Shown: positions 14,764 through 21,876 of the stretch, in pieces
How positions within the stretch are numbered: position 1 is the first letter of the stretch
How the letters are laid out: each line of letters begins with the position of its first letter
Notes under the pieces: model-generated
Database searches by the model: none
Seen by the model: only the letters and a program-made list of their open reading frames with translations
What the model was told of the DNA's origin: nothing
Assembly (NCBI GenBank): GCA_017630115.1
Contig: JAGBVY010000131.1
Span: 1-22,590, forward strand
Reading direction: 5' to 3'
Source of the DNA: Tidjanibacter sp.
Lineage (GTDB): Bacteria; Bacteroidota; Bacteroidia; Bacteroidales; Rikenellaceae
Length of the DNA stretch: 22,590 nucleotides
Position numbers and translations under genes: made by a program

Positions 14764-16173
14764 TTAGTTATGTTTAAGTTCAATAGTTTTAAGAATATAA
14801 TCCTTGTTGATTTTCACAACCTTAACCTCTTGGTCTATTCCACTTTCGGGAAAGTCGTAGTAGATCTGAAACATCACCCTTGAAAGGAGTGTCTTTACAT
14901 TTCGAAAACCAAGTCCCGACTCGTAGGCAGTATCGGCAATCAAACGTAGAGCCTCCTCTTCAAATCGCAAGTCGATATTGTTTCGAGAACAGTAATCAAT
15001 ATGGTAGTCAAGAACGCTACCCTTTGCGGTGGTCATAATTTCGTAGATAACCTCGGATGTCAATGGATTCATAACCGCAATTTGGCCTATCCTACCTATC
15101 AATTCTGGCAAATATCCCCACTGCATCAAATCGTCATTCGAAACAAGAGTTTGCAAGTTTACACCCTTGTACAAATTCTGTTTGGCAGTGGTAGAATATC
15201 CAATAGACCTATTGATATTCAGGCGCTTACGAATGATATTCTCGATGCCGTGGAAGGCTCCATCAAAAACAAACATCATATTATCGACCGGCAACTTATA
15301 GGTTGCAGGCTTCATCGACGACTGGTCAATGCCGGTATCAATATGAAGAGAATAATCGGTCTCAAACAGACGCATAATATCCCTCATCATATCCATATCT
15401 ATGTCGTTACCAGCAGATGATACAATACGATTGCCGTAGTGGGTAATTTTGTCGAACTCGTGAAATACAACAATGGCATATTTCAACTCATCAATCGAAA
15501 CCCCAGCCCTAATCTCGTGGGCAAAAATATCTGTAATATGAAATCCGCGCCAACCCTCAGGAGCAACAGAAGAAAGGTTAATCCTAATGACGGGACAATC
15601 GCACGCCTTGCCAAACAATCGCAGCATCTCCGACTTGCCTGTTCCGGTGGAGCCCATCACCAAAGCCGGCGATTTAATGCGACTTGTATATTGTTTGCGC
15701 TTACTATCAAGATGTTGAAAGAAAGCAACAGACAACTTGTTGATGACTGCATCTTGCCCCTTAATGCGTTGCTTAATATGGGCAGCAAGTTGCCTTGCGC
15801 TCCTTAAAGGGCGTATGGGCTGTTCCTCATCTACGCCATAAAGTTCCTTTATAGTAAGACCAAAGTTTTTCTCCAAATACTTGAAATCATCTGCTGTTGG
15901 TTCGGCAAACAGATCACACCATTGGGCATACTTATTCCTCATAAGTAGTTTATAATCCTGACCCTGCTCACTTTGGTAAAACAAAGATAAAATGTAGGTA
16001 TCGGTTTTAGATATAAACTCTTCTTCCGACATCTCACCACCAATAAGCCTATCAAGCATTATTGACACCTGCTGGGGAGAAATACGAGGACAAACAAAAA
16101 GCCTTGCCGCAACATCCTGAGCATCAAACTTATCATTACTACTAATAGCAATTCCAAAATAGAGAGTATCCAT
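14764..16173 (-). CDS. ClpX-like AAA+ ATPase with altered motifs and no zinc domain
   Basis: 469 residues. Residues 1-125 are unrecognised and replace the ClpX zinc-binding domain. From about 138 (IKGQDAVINKLSVAFFQHL) the sequence follows ClpX: Walker A GSTGTGKS (174-181), Walker B region VVFHEFDKI (235-243), FDGAFHGIENIIRKR (303-317), LPELIGR with the Arg finger (355-361) and sensor-2 GFRNVK (422-427). Changes against ClpX are notable. The Walker B Asp is His238, with Glu239 kept; pore loop GYVG reads GWRG (207-210); the ClpP-docking IGF reads IGY (324-326). ClpX unfolds proteins by ATP-driven threading; here activity and ClpP pairing are uncertain. It is the first gene of the cassette. No TAnnTTTG box was found upstream, but a palindrome lies at 16268-16282. 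The gene is AT-richer than its flanks. Confidence 0.87.
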   Translation of the reverse strand: MDTLYFGIAISSNDKFDAQDVAARLFVCPRISPQQVSIMLDRLIGGEMSEEEFISKTDTYILSLFYQSEQGQDYKLLMRNKYAQWCDLFAEPTADDFKYLEKNFGLTIKELYGVDEEQPIRPLRSARQLAAHIKQRIKGQDAVINKLSVAFFQHLDSKRKQYTSRIKSPALVMGSTGTGKSEMLRLFGKACDCPVIRINLSSVAPEGWRGFHITDIFAHEIRAGVSIDELKYAIVVFHEFDKITHYGNRIVSSAGNDIDMDMMRDIMRLFETDYSLHIDTGIDQSSMKPATYKLPVDNMMFVFDGAFHGIENIIRKRLNINRSIGYSTTAKQNLYKGVNLQTLVSNDDLMQWGYLPELIGRIGQIAVMNPLTSEVIYEIMTTAKGSVLDYHIDYCSRNNIDLRFEEEALRLIADTAYESGLGFRNVKTLLSRVMFQIYYDFPESGIDQEVKVVKINKDYILKTIELKHN

Positions 16174-16267
16174 TGTTGTTCAAATCAGATTAAAAGTTAA
16201 GTGTATGTGTGTGTCGTATTGTCAAGCAGCCCATTTACACCCATAAACTGCGACATATAATAATGAC

Positions 16268-16282
16268 TACCATATTATGGTA
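16268..16282. promoter_or_regulatory. Palindrome TACCATA-T-TATGGTA upstream of the AAA+ cassette
   Basis: A perfect 7-bp inverted repeat with a single central base lies 95 bases before the start of the ClpX-like gene, in a gap with no other gene. The short spacing fits a dimeric repressor operator better than an RNA hairpin. No regulator gene is adjacent. Confidence 0.4.
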
Positions 16283-16361
16283 AATCTATCAAGCAACAGA
16301 AGAAAAATCACATAGAAATCTTCTTCCATAAACTAAGTAGAACAACAATGTCATTAAATAG

Positions 16362-16398
16362 CAATAGGGAGTTTAAGAGATTCTTAAACTCCCTATTG
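16362..16398 (-). terminator. Terminator hairpin after hom
   Basis: Perfect 17-bp arms (16362-16378 and 16382-16398) with a 3-base loop, 19 bases beyond the hom stop. The T-run after it on the minus strand is poor (CTATTTAATG), but the stem is long. It closes the methionine operon and separates it from the AAA+ cassette. Confidence 0.75.
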
Positions 16399-16417
16399 TA
16401 ACCAACATTCCTAATGG

Positions 16418-17608
16418 CTAATCCCAAGGGTAGGCAGCCAAAAAGACCTCCTTGCCCGAGAGTTTTTCCTGAATGGACACAAGGTCACGCAGATTGACAT
16501 CGCCCACAATATAGTTCCACTCGTGCGACGAGTAACGTTCGCGCACTTTGGTGAAGTGGATTAGGGTGGCGTCCTCCTCGGTGCGGTAGCGGTAGTAGAT
16601 GCGGTGCACTACGTCGTCGGTGTGGTGGATTGGGGTCGAGGAGTTCATACGCTTGTACTCATAGCGGTAGTCGTAGCGACAAGCTGTGATGTCGCTCAGC
16701 ACAGCAGCACCCGTGGGGTGACCTCCCGCACCTCGGCCAAACATAAACTGCTTGTAGTAGTATCGGCCCTTGATAACAACGCCATTAAACTCATCCTCAA
16801 CACTATATATATACTTATTGCGCGATATGAGTTGTGGCACAACCCACAGATAGACCCCTCCGTTGTCGAGTTTCTCGACGTGGCCAACAAGTTTTATGCG
16901 TCGTTGTTTCTCGGCAGCAAACCTGATGTCGGCATCGTTCATTGTCGAAATGCCATAGCGGAAGATGCGCTCTGGGGCAACATAGATACCAAAGGCGTGG
17001 ATGGTTAGGATAACCAGTTTGAAGAGCGAATCCCACCCATCGAAGTCGAGCGAGGGGTCGCTCTCGGCAAAACCCAACTCCTGAGCCAGCCTAAGAGCGG
17101 CATCGTAGGACATATTCTCGTTGAAAATCTTGGAAAGCACAAAGTTCGACGAGCCATTGAGAATACCTTTCACGGAGACAAGCAGGTCGTTGTCGTAGTA
17201 CTCTTCGAGGTTGCGGATGACGGGGATACTGCCACAGGCCGATGCGTCGTAGAGAAATGGCGTGGCCGTCTGCCTACCCAGTTCGATCAGTTCGGGCAGG
17301 TGGTAGGCGAGCATACGCTTGTTGCCGCTCACTACGGGCAAGCGGGCTTCCAGTGCACGCCTAACAATGTGGTAGGCAGCCTCAGCGTCGTCGATGAGTT
17401 CGACAATCATATTCACTTCGGGGTCGGCAAACAGTTCATCGGCCGAGTCGGTAAAATCGGCCTCCACCCCCCTATCTTTCGACTTGTCGCGTACGCAAAT
17501 GCGCCTGATGGTGATGTCGCGACTTTCAACAGCCTCCAAGACGTCGTACAATCCACGTCCTACGCTGCCAAAGCCAAACAAACCTATCTGTATCTTTTTC
17601 TGTTGCAT
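16418..17608 (-). CDS. hom: Homoserine dehydrogenase (monofunctional)
   Basis: Reduces aspartate semialdehyde to homoserine with NAD(P)H, the branch entry to methionine and threonine. The 396-residue product opens with a Rossmann fingerprint, GLFGFGSVGRGL (about 9-20). SGNKRMLA (about 94-101) matches the nucleotide/substrate loop. KGILNGSSNFVLSKI (about 147-161) and the signature LGFAESDPSLDFDGWDSLFKL (about 178-198) carry the usual substrate Glu and catalytic Lys. No aspartokinase domain is fused. The C-terminal 75 residues are short for a standard ACT domain and diverge, so feedback control is uncertain. It lies 21 bases after metX in the metY-metX-hom operon and ends before the 16362 hairpin. 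The operon placement points to a methionine-devoted enzyme. Confidence 0.93.
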   Translation of the reverse strand: MQQKKIQIGLFGFGSVGRGLYDVLEAVESRDITIRRICVRDKSKDRGVEADFTDSADELFADPEVNMIVELIDDAEAAYHIVRRALEARLPVVSGNKRMLAYHLPELIELGRQTATPFLYDASACGSIPVIRNLEEYYDNDLLVSVKGILNGSSNFVLSKIFNENMSYDAALRLAQELGFAESDPSLDFDGWDSLFKLVILTIHAFGIYVAPERIFRYGISTMNDADIRFAAEKQRRIKLVGHVEKLDNGGVYLWVVPQLISRNKYIYSVEDEFNGVVIKGRYYYKQFMFGRGAGGHPTGAAVLSDITACRYDYRYEYKRMNSSTPIHHTDDVVHRIYYRYRTEEDATLIHFTKVRERYSSHEWNYIVGDVNLRDLVSIQEKLSGKEVFLAAYPWD

Positions 17609-17629
17609 ATCTATTTGGTTCTATACGAA

Positions 17630-18637
17630 TTAGTTTTTCATAAAATCTTTGATAATTTGGTCGAGTTGCTCATACTCCACCAAGAAGCCGTCGTGGCCAA
17701 AGGGGGAGTCGATGAGTCGATACTCCACCTGCGGGATATTCTCCACCATAATAGTGTGGTCCAAGGGCGGGAAGAGTATGTCGCTCGAAATGGCCACCAC
17801 AAGTGTGCGGGCCTTGATTGAGCCAAGCACCTCGGCCATAGAGCCTCTACCACGCGCAATGTTGTGCGAATCGACAGCCTCGGTTAGGCGATAGTAGCAG
17901 TGGGCATTGAATCGGCGGCGTAGTTTTTCGCCCTGATGTTGTTGGTAGGTAGTCACTCTAAAACCGCTGAGTTTCTCGCCGTCGGGGTCGCTCTGAGTGG
18001 CGTTGTAGGCCTCGGGGCCACGATAGCTCAATAGGGCCATAGAACGCGCCACAGCCATACCTGCCGCACCACCATCCAGAGCATCGCCATAGAAACTCTG
18101 GTCGGCCTCAATAGCCATCCTCTGCGACTCATTGAAGGCGATAGCCCACGCCGACGAGCGGGTGCAAGTGGCAATCAGAGCCAACCTACGAGCAAAGTCG
18201 GGTGCCACAATAGCCCACTCCATTGCCTGAAAACCGCCAATAGAACTACCAATCAACAGCTCTACCCTCGCAATACCCAAGCGCTCGGCCAAGCGGCGAT
18301 GAAGCGCCACCATATCGCGCACCGTAATCATAGGGAAATCTGCGCCATAGGCCCTACCCGTAGCGGGATTGATGCTCACAGGCGAGGTGGTACCATAGGG
18401 CGAGCCAAGAAAGCAAGCGCAGACCACAAACCACCTATCGGGGTCGAGGAAGCGCCCCTGCTCAACCGTATGAGGCCACCACTCGGCCACACGACTATCG
18501 GCCGTGAGGGCGTGGCAGACCCATATAACATTGTCACGCTCGGGCGAGAGAGTGCCGTAGGTGGTATATTCCACCTCCACCGAGGGTAGCACCGCTCCCG
18601 ATTCGAGCTCTAAGGGTTCGCTAAAAAATTCTCTCAT
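17630..18637 (-). CDS. metX: Homoserine O-acetyltransferase
   Basis: An alpha/beta-hydrolase enzyme that activates homoserine with an acyl group, usually acetyl from acetyl-CoA, for direct sulfhydrylation. 335 residues. Visible landmarks are CHALTADSRVAEWW (oxyanion region, about 41-54) and LGSPYGTTSPVSINPATGR (about 77-95). The nucleophile elbow is GSSIGG (Ser132), with the acid in SSDILFPP (Asp286) and the base in FGHDGFL (His315), so the Ser-Asp-His triad is complete. It is shorter than many homologues (350-380). Acetyl rather than succinyl specificity is inferred from pairing with metY, whose product uses O-acetylhomoserine. It starts 15 bases after metY and is followed by hom after 21 bases. 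Confidence 0.92.
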   Translation of the reverse strand: MREFFSEPLELESGAVLPSVEVEYTTYGTLSPERDNVIWVCHALTADSRVAEWWPHTVEQGRFLDPDRWFVVCACFLGSPYGTTSPVSINPATGRAYGADFPMITVRDMVALHRRLAERLGIARVELLIGSSIGGFQAMEWAIVAPDFARRLALIATCTRSSAWAIAFNESQRMAIEADQSFYGDALDGGAAGMAVARSMALLSYRGPEAYNATQSDPDGEKLSGFRVTTYQQHQGEKLRRRFNAHCYYRLTEAVDSHNIARGRGSMAEVLGSIKARTLVVAISSDILFPPLDHTIMVENIPQVEYRLIDSPFGHDGFLVEYEQLDQIIKDFMKN

Positions 18638-18652
18638 CGCTCCTAATCGCTA

Positions 18653-19948
18653 CTATTGGTTATCCCCGGCAAGGCACTTCTCGAAAGCCTGCTCGAAGTC
18701 GGCAATAATATCCTCCACATTCTCCAAACCGGCCGAGATACGCAACAGCGTGGGCGTTACGCCTGCGGCACGCTGCTCCTCCTCGGAGAGCTGTTTGTGG
18801 GTGGTGGAGGCAGGGTGAGTAACAACGCTCACCGAGTCGCCAATCATAGTCATATTCAACACAAGCCTCAGCGACTCCACAAACCTCACCGTAGTCTGCA
18901 AGTTGCCCTTCAAGACCACCGACAAGACTCCCGACGAGCCAAAGCGGAAATACTTCTGAGCATTGGCATAGGAGGGATGATCCTCAAAACCAACCCACTG
19001 CACACTCTCAACCATTGGGTGGGAACGGAAATACTCGGCCAAGCGAGCTGTGCTCTCCACCTCGTGGCGCGTACGCAACGAGAGAGTCTGCAAGCCAAGT
19101 TGCATCAGATAGGAGTCGAAGGGCGAAGGCGAACAACCCAAGTCCCTCAGGGCATCGACACGACACTTAACAATGAAGGCCATAGGGCCAAACGCATCGG
19201 CCAAGACCAAGCCGTGGTAACCCTCCGAAGGGCCACTCAGCTCAGGGAACTTGCCATTCTTCCAGTTGTAGGTGCCCGCATCGACAATCACACCGCCCAT
19301 AGCTGTGCCGTGGCCGTTAATCCACTTTGTGGCACTCTCCACAACGATGTCGGCACCGTGGTCGATAGGACGGCAGAGGTAGCCACACGCACCAAAAGTA
19401 TTGTCCACAACAAAGGGTATGTCGTAGCTGTGGGCCAACTGGGCGAGCGCATCCAAGTCGGGCACCGAGCAGGCCGGATTACTCATCGACTCCACATAGA
19501 TAGCCTTGGTGTTGGCATCAATCAGTCGCTCGAAAGCCTCCACCGAGTCGTTCTCGGCCCTGCGGCAGTCGATACCCATCTTGCGGAAGGTAATCTTAAA
19601 TTGGTTGAAAGTGCCACCATAGAGCAGCGGAGCGGCCACAATGTTGTCGCCTGCCTTGCAGAGCGAGGTGATAACCACCAACTGAGCCGACATACCCGAC
19701 GATACGGCAAGCGCACCCACACCACCTTCCAGAGCAGCCACCTTCTCCTCATAGCCGTTGGAGGTGGGATTCTGCAAGCGAGTGTAGATGTTGCCAAACT
19801 CTTTCAGGTTGAAAAGGTCGGCAGCATAGTCGCAGGTGGGAAACTCGTAGGCAGCAGTTGGGTAGATTGCCACACCACGCGAACAAGTGTGGTCACGATG
19901 ACGACCAGCGTGTATTTGGAGTGTTTCAAAGTGTAGTTTCTTTTCCAT
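18653..19948 (-). CDS. metY: O-acetylhomoserine sulfhydrylase
   Basis: A PLP enzyme of the Cys/Met metabolism family that makes homocysteine from O-acetylhomoserine and sulfide (methionine with methanethiol). The 431-residue length is typical of MetY and longer than MetB/MetC (about 380). Visible are the N-terminal FETLQIHAGR, YTRLQNPTSNGYEEKVAALEGG (about 55-76), SSGMSAQ (83-89), VDNTFGACGYLCRP (181-194) and SATKWINGHGTAMGG with the PLP Lys208. The C-terminal SVVTHPASTTHKQLSEEEQ and LLRISAGLENVEDIIADFEQA are also standard. It is the first structural gene of the operon, 166 bases after the stop of a Met-rich leader ORF, so expression is probably controlled by attenuation. Confidence 0.95.
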   Translation of the reverse strand: MEKKLHFETLQIHAGRHRDHTCSRGVAIYPTAAYEFPTCDYAADLFNLKEFGNIYTRLQNPTSNGYEEKVAALEGGVGALAVSSGMSAQLVVITSLCKAGDNIVAAPLLYGGTFNQFKITFRKMGIDCRRAENDSVEAFERLIDANTKAIYVESMSNPACSVPDLDALAQLAHSYDIPFVVDNTFGACGYLCRPIDHGADIVVESATKWINGHGTAMGGVIVDAGTYNWKNGKFPELSGPSEGYHGLVLADAFGPMAFIVKCRVDALRDLGCSPSPFDSYLMQLGLQTLSLRTRHEVESTARLAEYFRSHPMVESVQWVGFEDHPSYANAQKYFRFGSSGVLSVVLKGNLQTTVRFVESLRLVLNMTMIGDSVSVVTHPASTTHKQLSEEEQRAAGVTPTLLRISAGLENVEDIIADFEQAFEKCLAGDNQ

Positions 19949-20060
19949 ATCTATATGTTTTTCAATTATTTATCCATACACCACAATCACACAATCCACA
20001 GAGGGATAGCGTAATTATTAAAAATTCTTAAAAACTCAATTAGGTAGATTTAGGTCAGAT

Positions 20061-20124
20061 GTCACACTCGCTGTGACCGAGGGGTGCGTAACCCCACAAG
20101 GTTAGATGACGTGCCTAACGGCAC
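20061..20124 (-). promoter_or_regulatory. Attenuator-like hairpin cluster before metY
   Basis: Several short stems sit at and after the leader ORF. GTGCC/GGCAC (20111-20124, 4-base loop) covers the last Cys-Arg-stop codons. GTTAG/CTAAC (20101-20119) overlaps and excludes it. GGGGT/ACCCC is at 20081-20095, and GTCACA/TGTGAC at 20061-20077 competes with GGTCA/TGACC (20053-20078). T-runs follow further on (near 20014-20035 read on the minus strand). The mutually exclusive stems next to Met/Cys codons suggest attenuation; I could not fit a known SAM riboswitch. Folding was judged by eye. Confidence 0.5.
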
Positions 20125-20210
20125 ATTCGCATAGCCATAACCTCACCACCAATGGCCACCCCAAATAGGGCGGCTGCAAACGAAAATGATATGCCACGTT
20201 GCAAAGCCAT
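20115..20210 (-). CDS. 31-residue Met/Cys leader peptide of the metY operon
   Basis: A short ORF starts at ATG 20210, about 18 bases after the predicted transcription start, and stops with TAG at 20117-20115. The product begins MALQRGISF, has a hydrophobic middle, and ends VMAMRMCR: three Met codons and one Cys codon among the last seven residues, directly before the stop. The final codons lie in a hairpin that excludes another. That is the layout of a leader peptide whose translation senses charged Met (or Cys) tRNA, with methionine synthesis genes downstream. The peptide itself is unlikely to have a function after translation. The reading frame and position are seen; regulation is inferred. 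Confidence 0.62.
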   Translation of the reverse strand: MALQRGISFSFAAALFGVAIGGEVMAMRMCR

Positions 20211-20235
20211 AGTACGGAGATTATGTTTTCAAAGA

Positions 20236-20267
20236 CAAATATAACAATTCTTACAAGAAAAAACAAA
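20236..20267 (-). promoter_or_regulatory. Promoter of the metY-metX-hom operon
   Basis: On the minus strand TTTG (20267-20264) is followed after 20 bases by TATATTTG (20243-20236), a full match to the Bacteroidetes consensus. The predicted start near 20229 gives a leader of about 280 bases containing the leader ORF and hairpins. Confidence 0.78.
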
Positions 20268-20305
20268 TGTTTGTCGCAAAAGAGTGATATTTCGGCGGTG
20301 GCTGT

Positions 20306-20335
20306 TTTGAGGATGTGGAAAAAAGAGTATCTTTG
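20306..20335 (+). promoter_or_regulatory. Promoter of the hydrogenase-like gene
   Basis: TTTG at 20306-20309 and TATCTTTG at 20328-20335 with an 18-base spacer, slightly short for the consensus. Its position implies a transcription start near 20342, which rules out the in-frame GTG at 20335 as translation start and supports ATG 20404. Confidence 0.6.
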
Positions 20336-20403
20336 TGGTTGGAAAATTATATTCTCTAATTAACAGTAGAAACACCCAAACCTTTGCAATACTCCATATA
20401 GCT

Positions 20404-21843
20404 ATGAAGCAAGACAAAGTATTCGATACCAGCGTCCAGCTCCTCAAATACAACGTTCTCAAAGAGGTCGTTAGGAGCGCATATGAAGGAACTCTCGACA
20501 GAGCCTACATCGACATCCCCAAGAAAATCTCGCCCGGCCCCAAAGCCGAGTTGCGCTGTTGCATCTACAAAGAGCGAGCAATCCTCCAAGAGAGGGTACA
20601 TATGGCTTGCGGAGGCGACAAGAGCAACCCCAATGTTATTGAGGTTATCGACATCGCCTGCGACGAGTGCCCCGCAAAAGGTATTCTCGTTACGCCTGCC
20701 TGCCGAGGCTGTATTAGCCACGCCTGCAAAGACGCCTGCCCCAAAGATGCAATCAGCATTGTCGGTAAGCGTTCTGTAATCGACCACGACAAGTGTATTG
20801 AGTGTGGCAAGTGTACTCAGGCTTGTCCCTATGGCGCAATCATCAAACTCTCGCGCCCCTGTATGCAGTCGTGCAAAGTTAAGGCTATCAGTATCGACGA
20901 AGATCAGAAGGCCAAAATCGACAACGACAAGTGTATTATGTGTGGCCAGTGTGTCATCGCTTGTCCTTTTGGTGCTATGGCCGACAAATCGCTGCTGCTG
21001 GACATCATCGGTATGCTCCAAAATGCCGAGAAGGAGAACTACAAGGTATATGCCGTGCTTGCTCCGGCAATCATCAGCCAGTGTCGCTATGGTCGCATCG
21101 AGCAGGTTGTTACGGCAATCAAGAAACTCGGATTCCACGATGTTGTGGAGGTGGCTATGGGTGCCGACATCACCCTCTACAAGGAGGCCCGCGAGTGGAA
21201 CGAGAAGAAACTCCTGACCACCTCGTGCTGCCCCTCGTTTGTGAGGTTTATTGAGCTTAACTTCCCCACCCTCAAACAGCACATTTCCCACACTCCTTCG
21301 CCTATGATTGAGATTGCACGCCTGATTAAGAAGAGCGAACCCAATGCGAAGGTTGTCTTCATTGGCCCTTGCGCTGCCAAGAAGATGGAATATACGCTCG
21401 AAAAGACCAATGGTGCTATCGATTCGGTTATGTCGTTTGAGGAGTTGCAGGCATTCTTGGATGCACGCGACATCGAGACGACCGAGCAGGAGGATACCCC
21501 TCTGAACAACGCTTCGTTCTATGGTCGCATCTTCGCCAAGGCCGGCGGTATTGTTCAGGGTCTGCTCGACTTGGCTTTGGAGAGTGGCTACGAGGGTCTT
21601 AAACCCGTATATATGAGCGGTATCGACGAGTGCCGCCTGAACTTGGCGAAGCTGAAAGTAGGCAAGAGCGAGTTCAACTTCTTTGAGGGTATGATATGCG
21701 AAGGCGGTTGCTTAAATGGCCCCTTGTGTATCAATCACGGTCCTCGCAATGTTGCCGACGTCGATAAGTATGGCGAGGCGGCCACCGAGAAGAGTATCGA
21801 CACCTCAGTTAAGTACTGGAAAACCGTCACTGGCGAGGAGTAA
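20404..21843 (+). CDS. [FeFe] hydrogenase-like protein, group B type
   Basis: A 479-residue iron-sulfur protein. The first part has ferredoxin-like cysteine sets at about 100-112 (CRGC-ACKDACP), 131-141 (CIECGKCTQACP) and 177-188 (CIMCGQCVIACP). The H-cluster domain follows, with L1 TSCCPSF (273-279), L2 GPCAAKKME (321-329) and L3 EGMICEGGCLNGP (428-440). All four H-cluster cysteines are present. L1 ending in Phe and L2 starting GPC, rather than the MPC of classical group A enzymes, fit group B. The likely reaction is reversible 2H+ + 2e- to H2 with ferredoxin, in the cytosol; physiological direction and whether it is catalytic or sensory are open. No maturase genes hydE/F/G lie in the window. 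It has its own promoter, divergent from the metY operon, with a TIR gene 33 bases behind. Confidence 0.88.
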   Translation: MKQDKVFDTSVQLLKYNVLKEVVRSAYEGTLDRAYIDIPKKISPGPKAELRCCIYKERAILQERVHMACGGDKSNPNVIEVIDIACDECPAKGILVTPACRGCISHACKDACPKDAISIVGKRSVIDHDKCIECGKCTQACPYGAIIKLSRPCMQSCKVKAISIDEDQKAKIDNDKCIMCGQCVIACPFGAMADKSLLLDIIGMLQNAEKENYKVYAVLAPAIISQCRYGRIEQVVTAIKKLGFHDVVEVAMGADITLYKEAREWNEKKLLTTSCCPSFVRFIELNFPTLKQHISHTPSPMIEIARLIKKSEPNAKVVFIGPCAAKKMEYTLEKTNGAIDSVMSFEELQAFLDARDIETTEQEDTPLNNASFYGRIFAKAGGIVQGLLDLALESGYEGLKPVYMSGIDECRLNLAKLKVGKSEFNFFEGMICEGGCLNGPLCINHGPRNVADVDKYGEAATEKSIDTSVKYWKTVTGEE

Positions 21844-21876
21844 AGAAGCAATCAACAACACAACACTGCTTTTACG

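Noticed and set aside
18656..19936. Plus-strand frame of 426 codons opposite metY
   Set aside because: metY is unmistakable on the minus strand; the opposite frame is a codon-bias shadow.
19949..20230. SAM riboswitch before metY
   Set aside because: I could not match SAM-I, SAM-II or related cores; the small Met-rich ORF with alternative hairpins explains the leader better. A covariance-model scan would settle it.
20335..20403. Upstream GTG start for the hydrogenase-like gene
   Set aside because: It lies at the last base of the TATCTTTG promoter box, before the expected transcription start.
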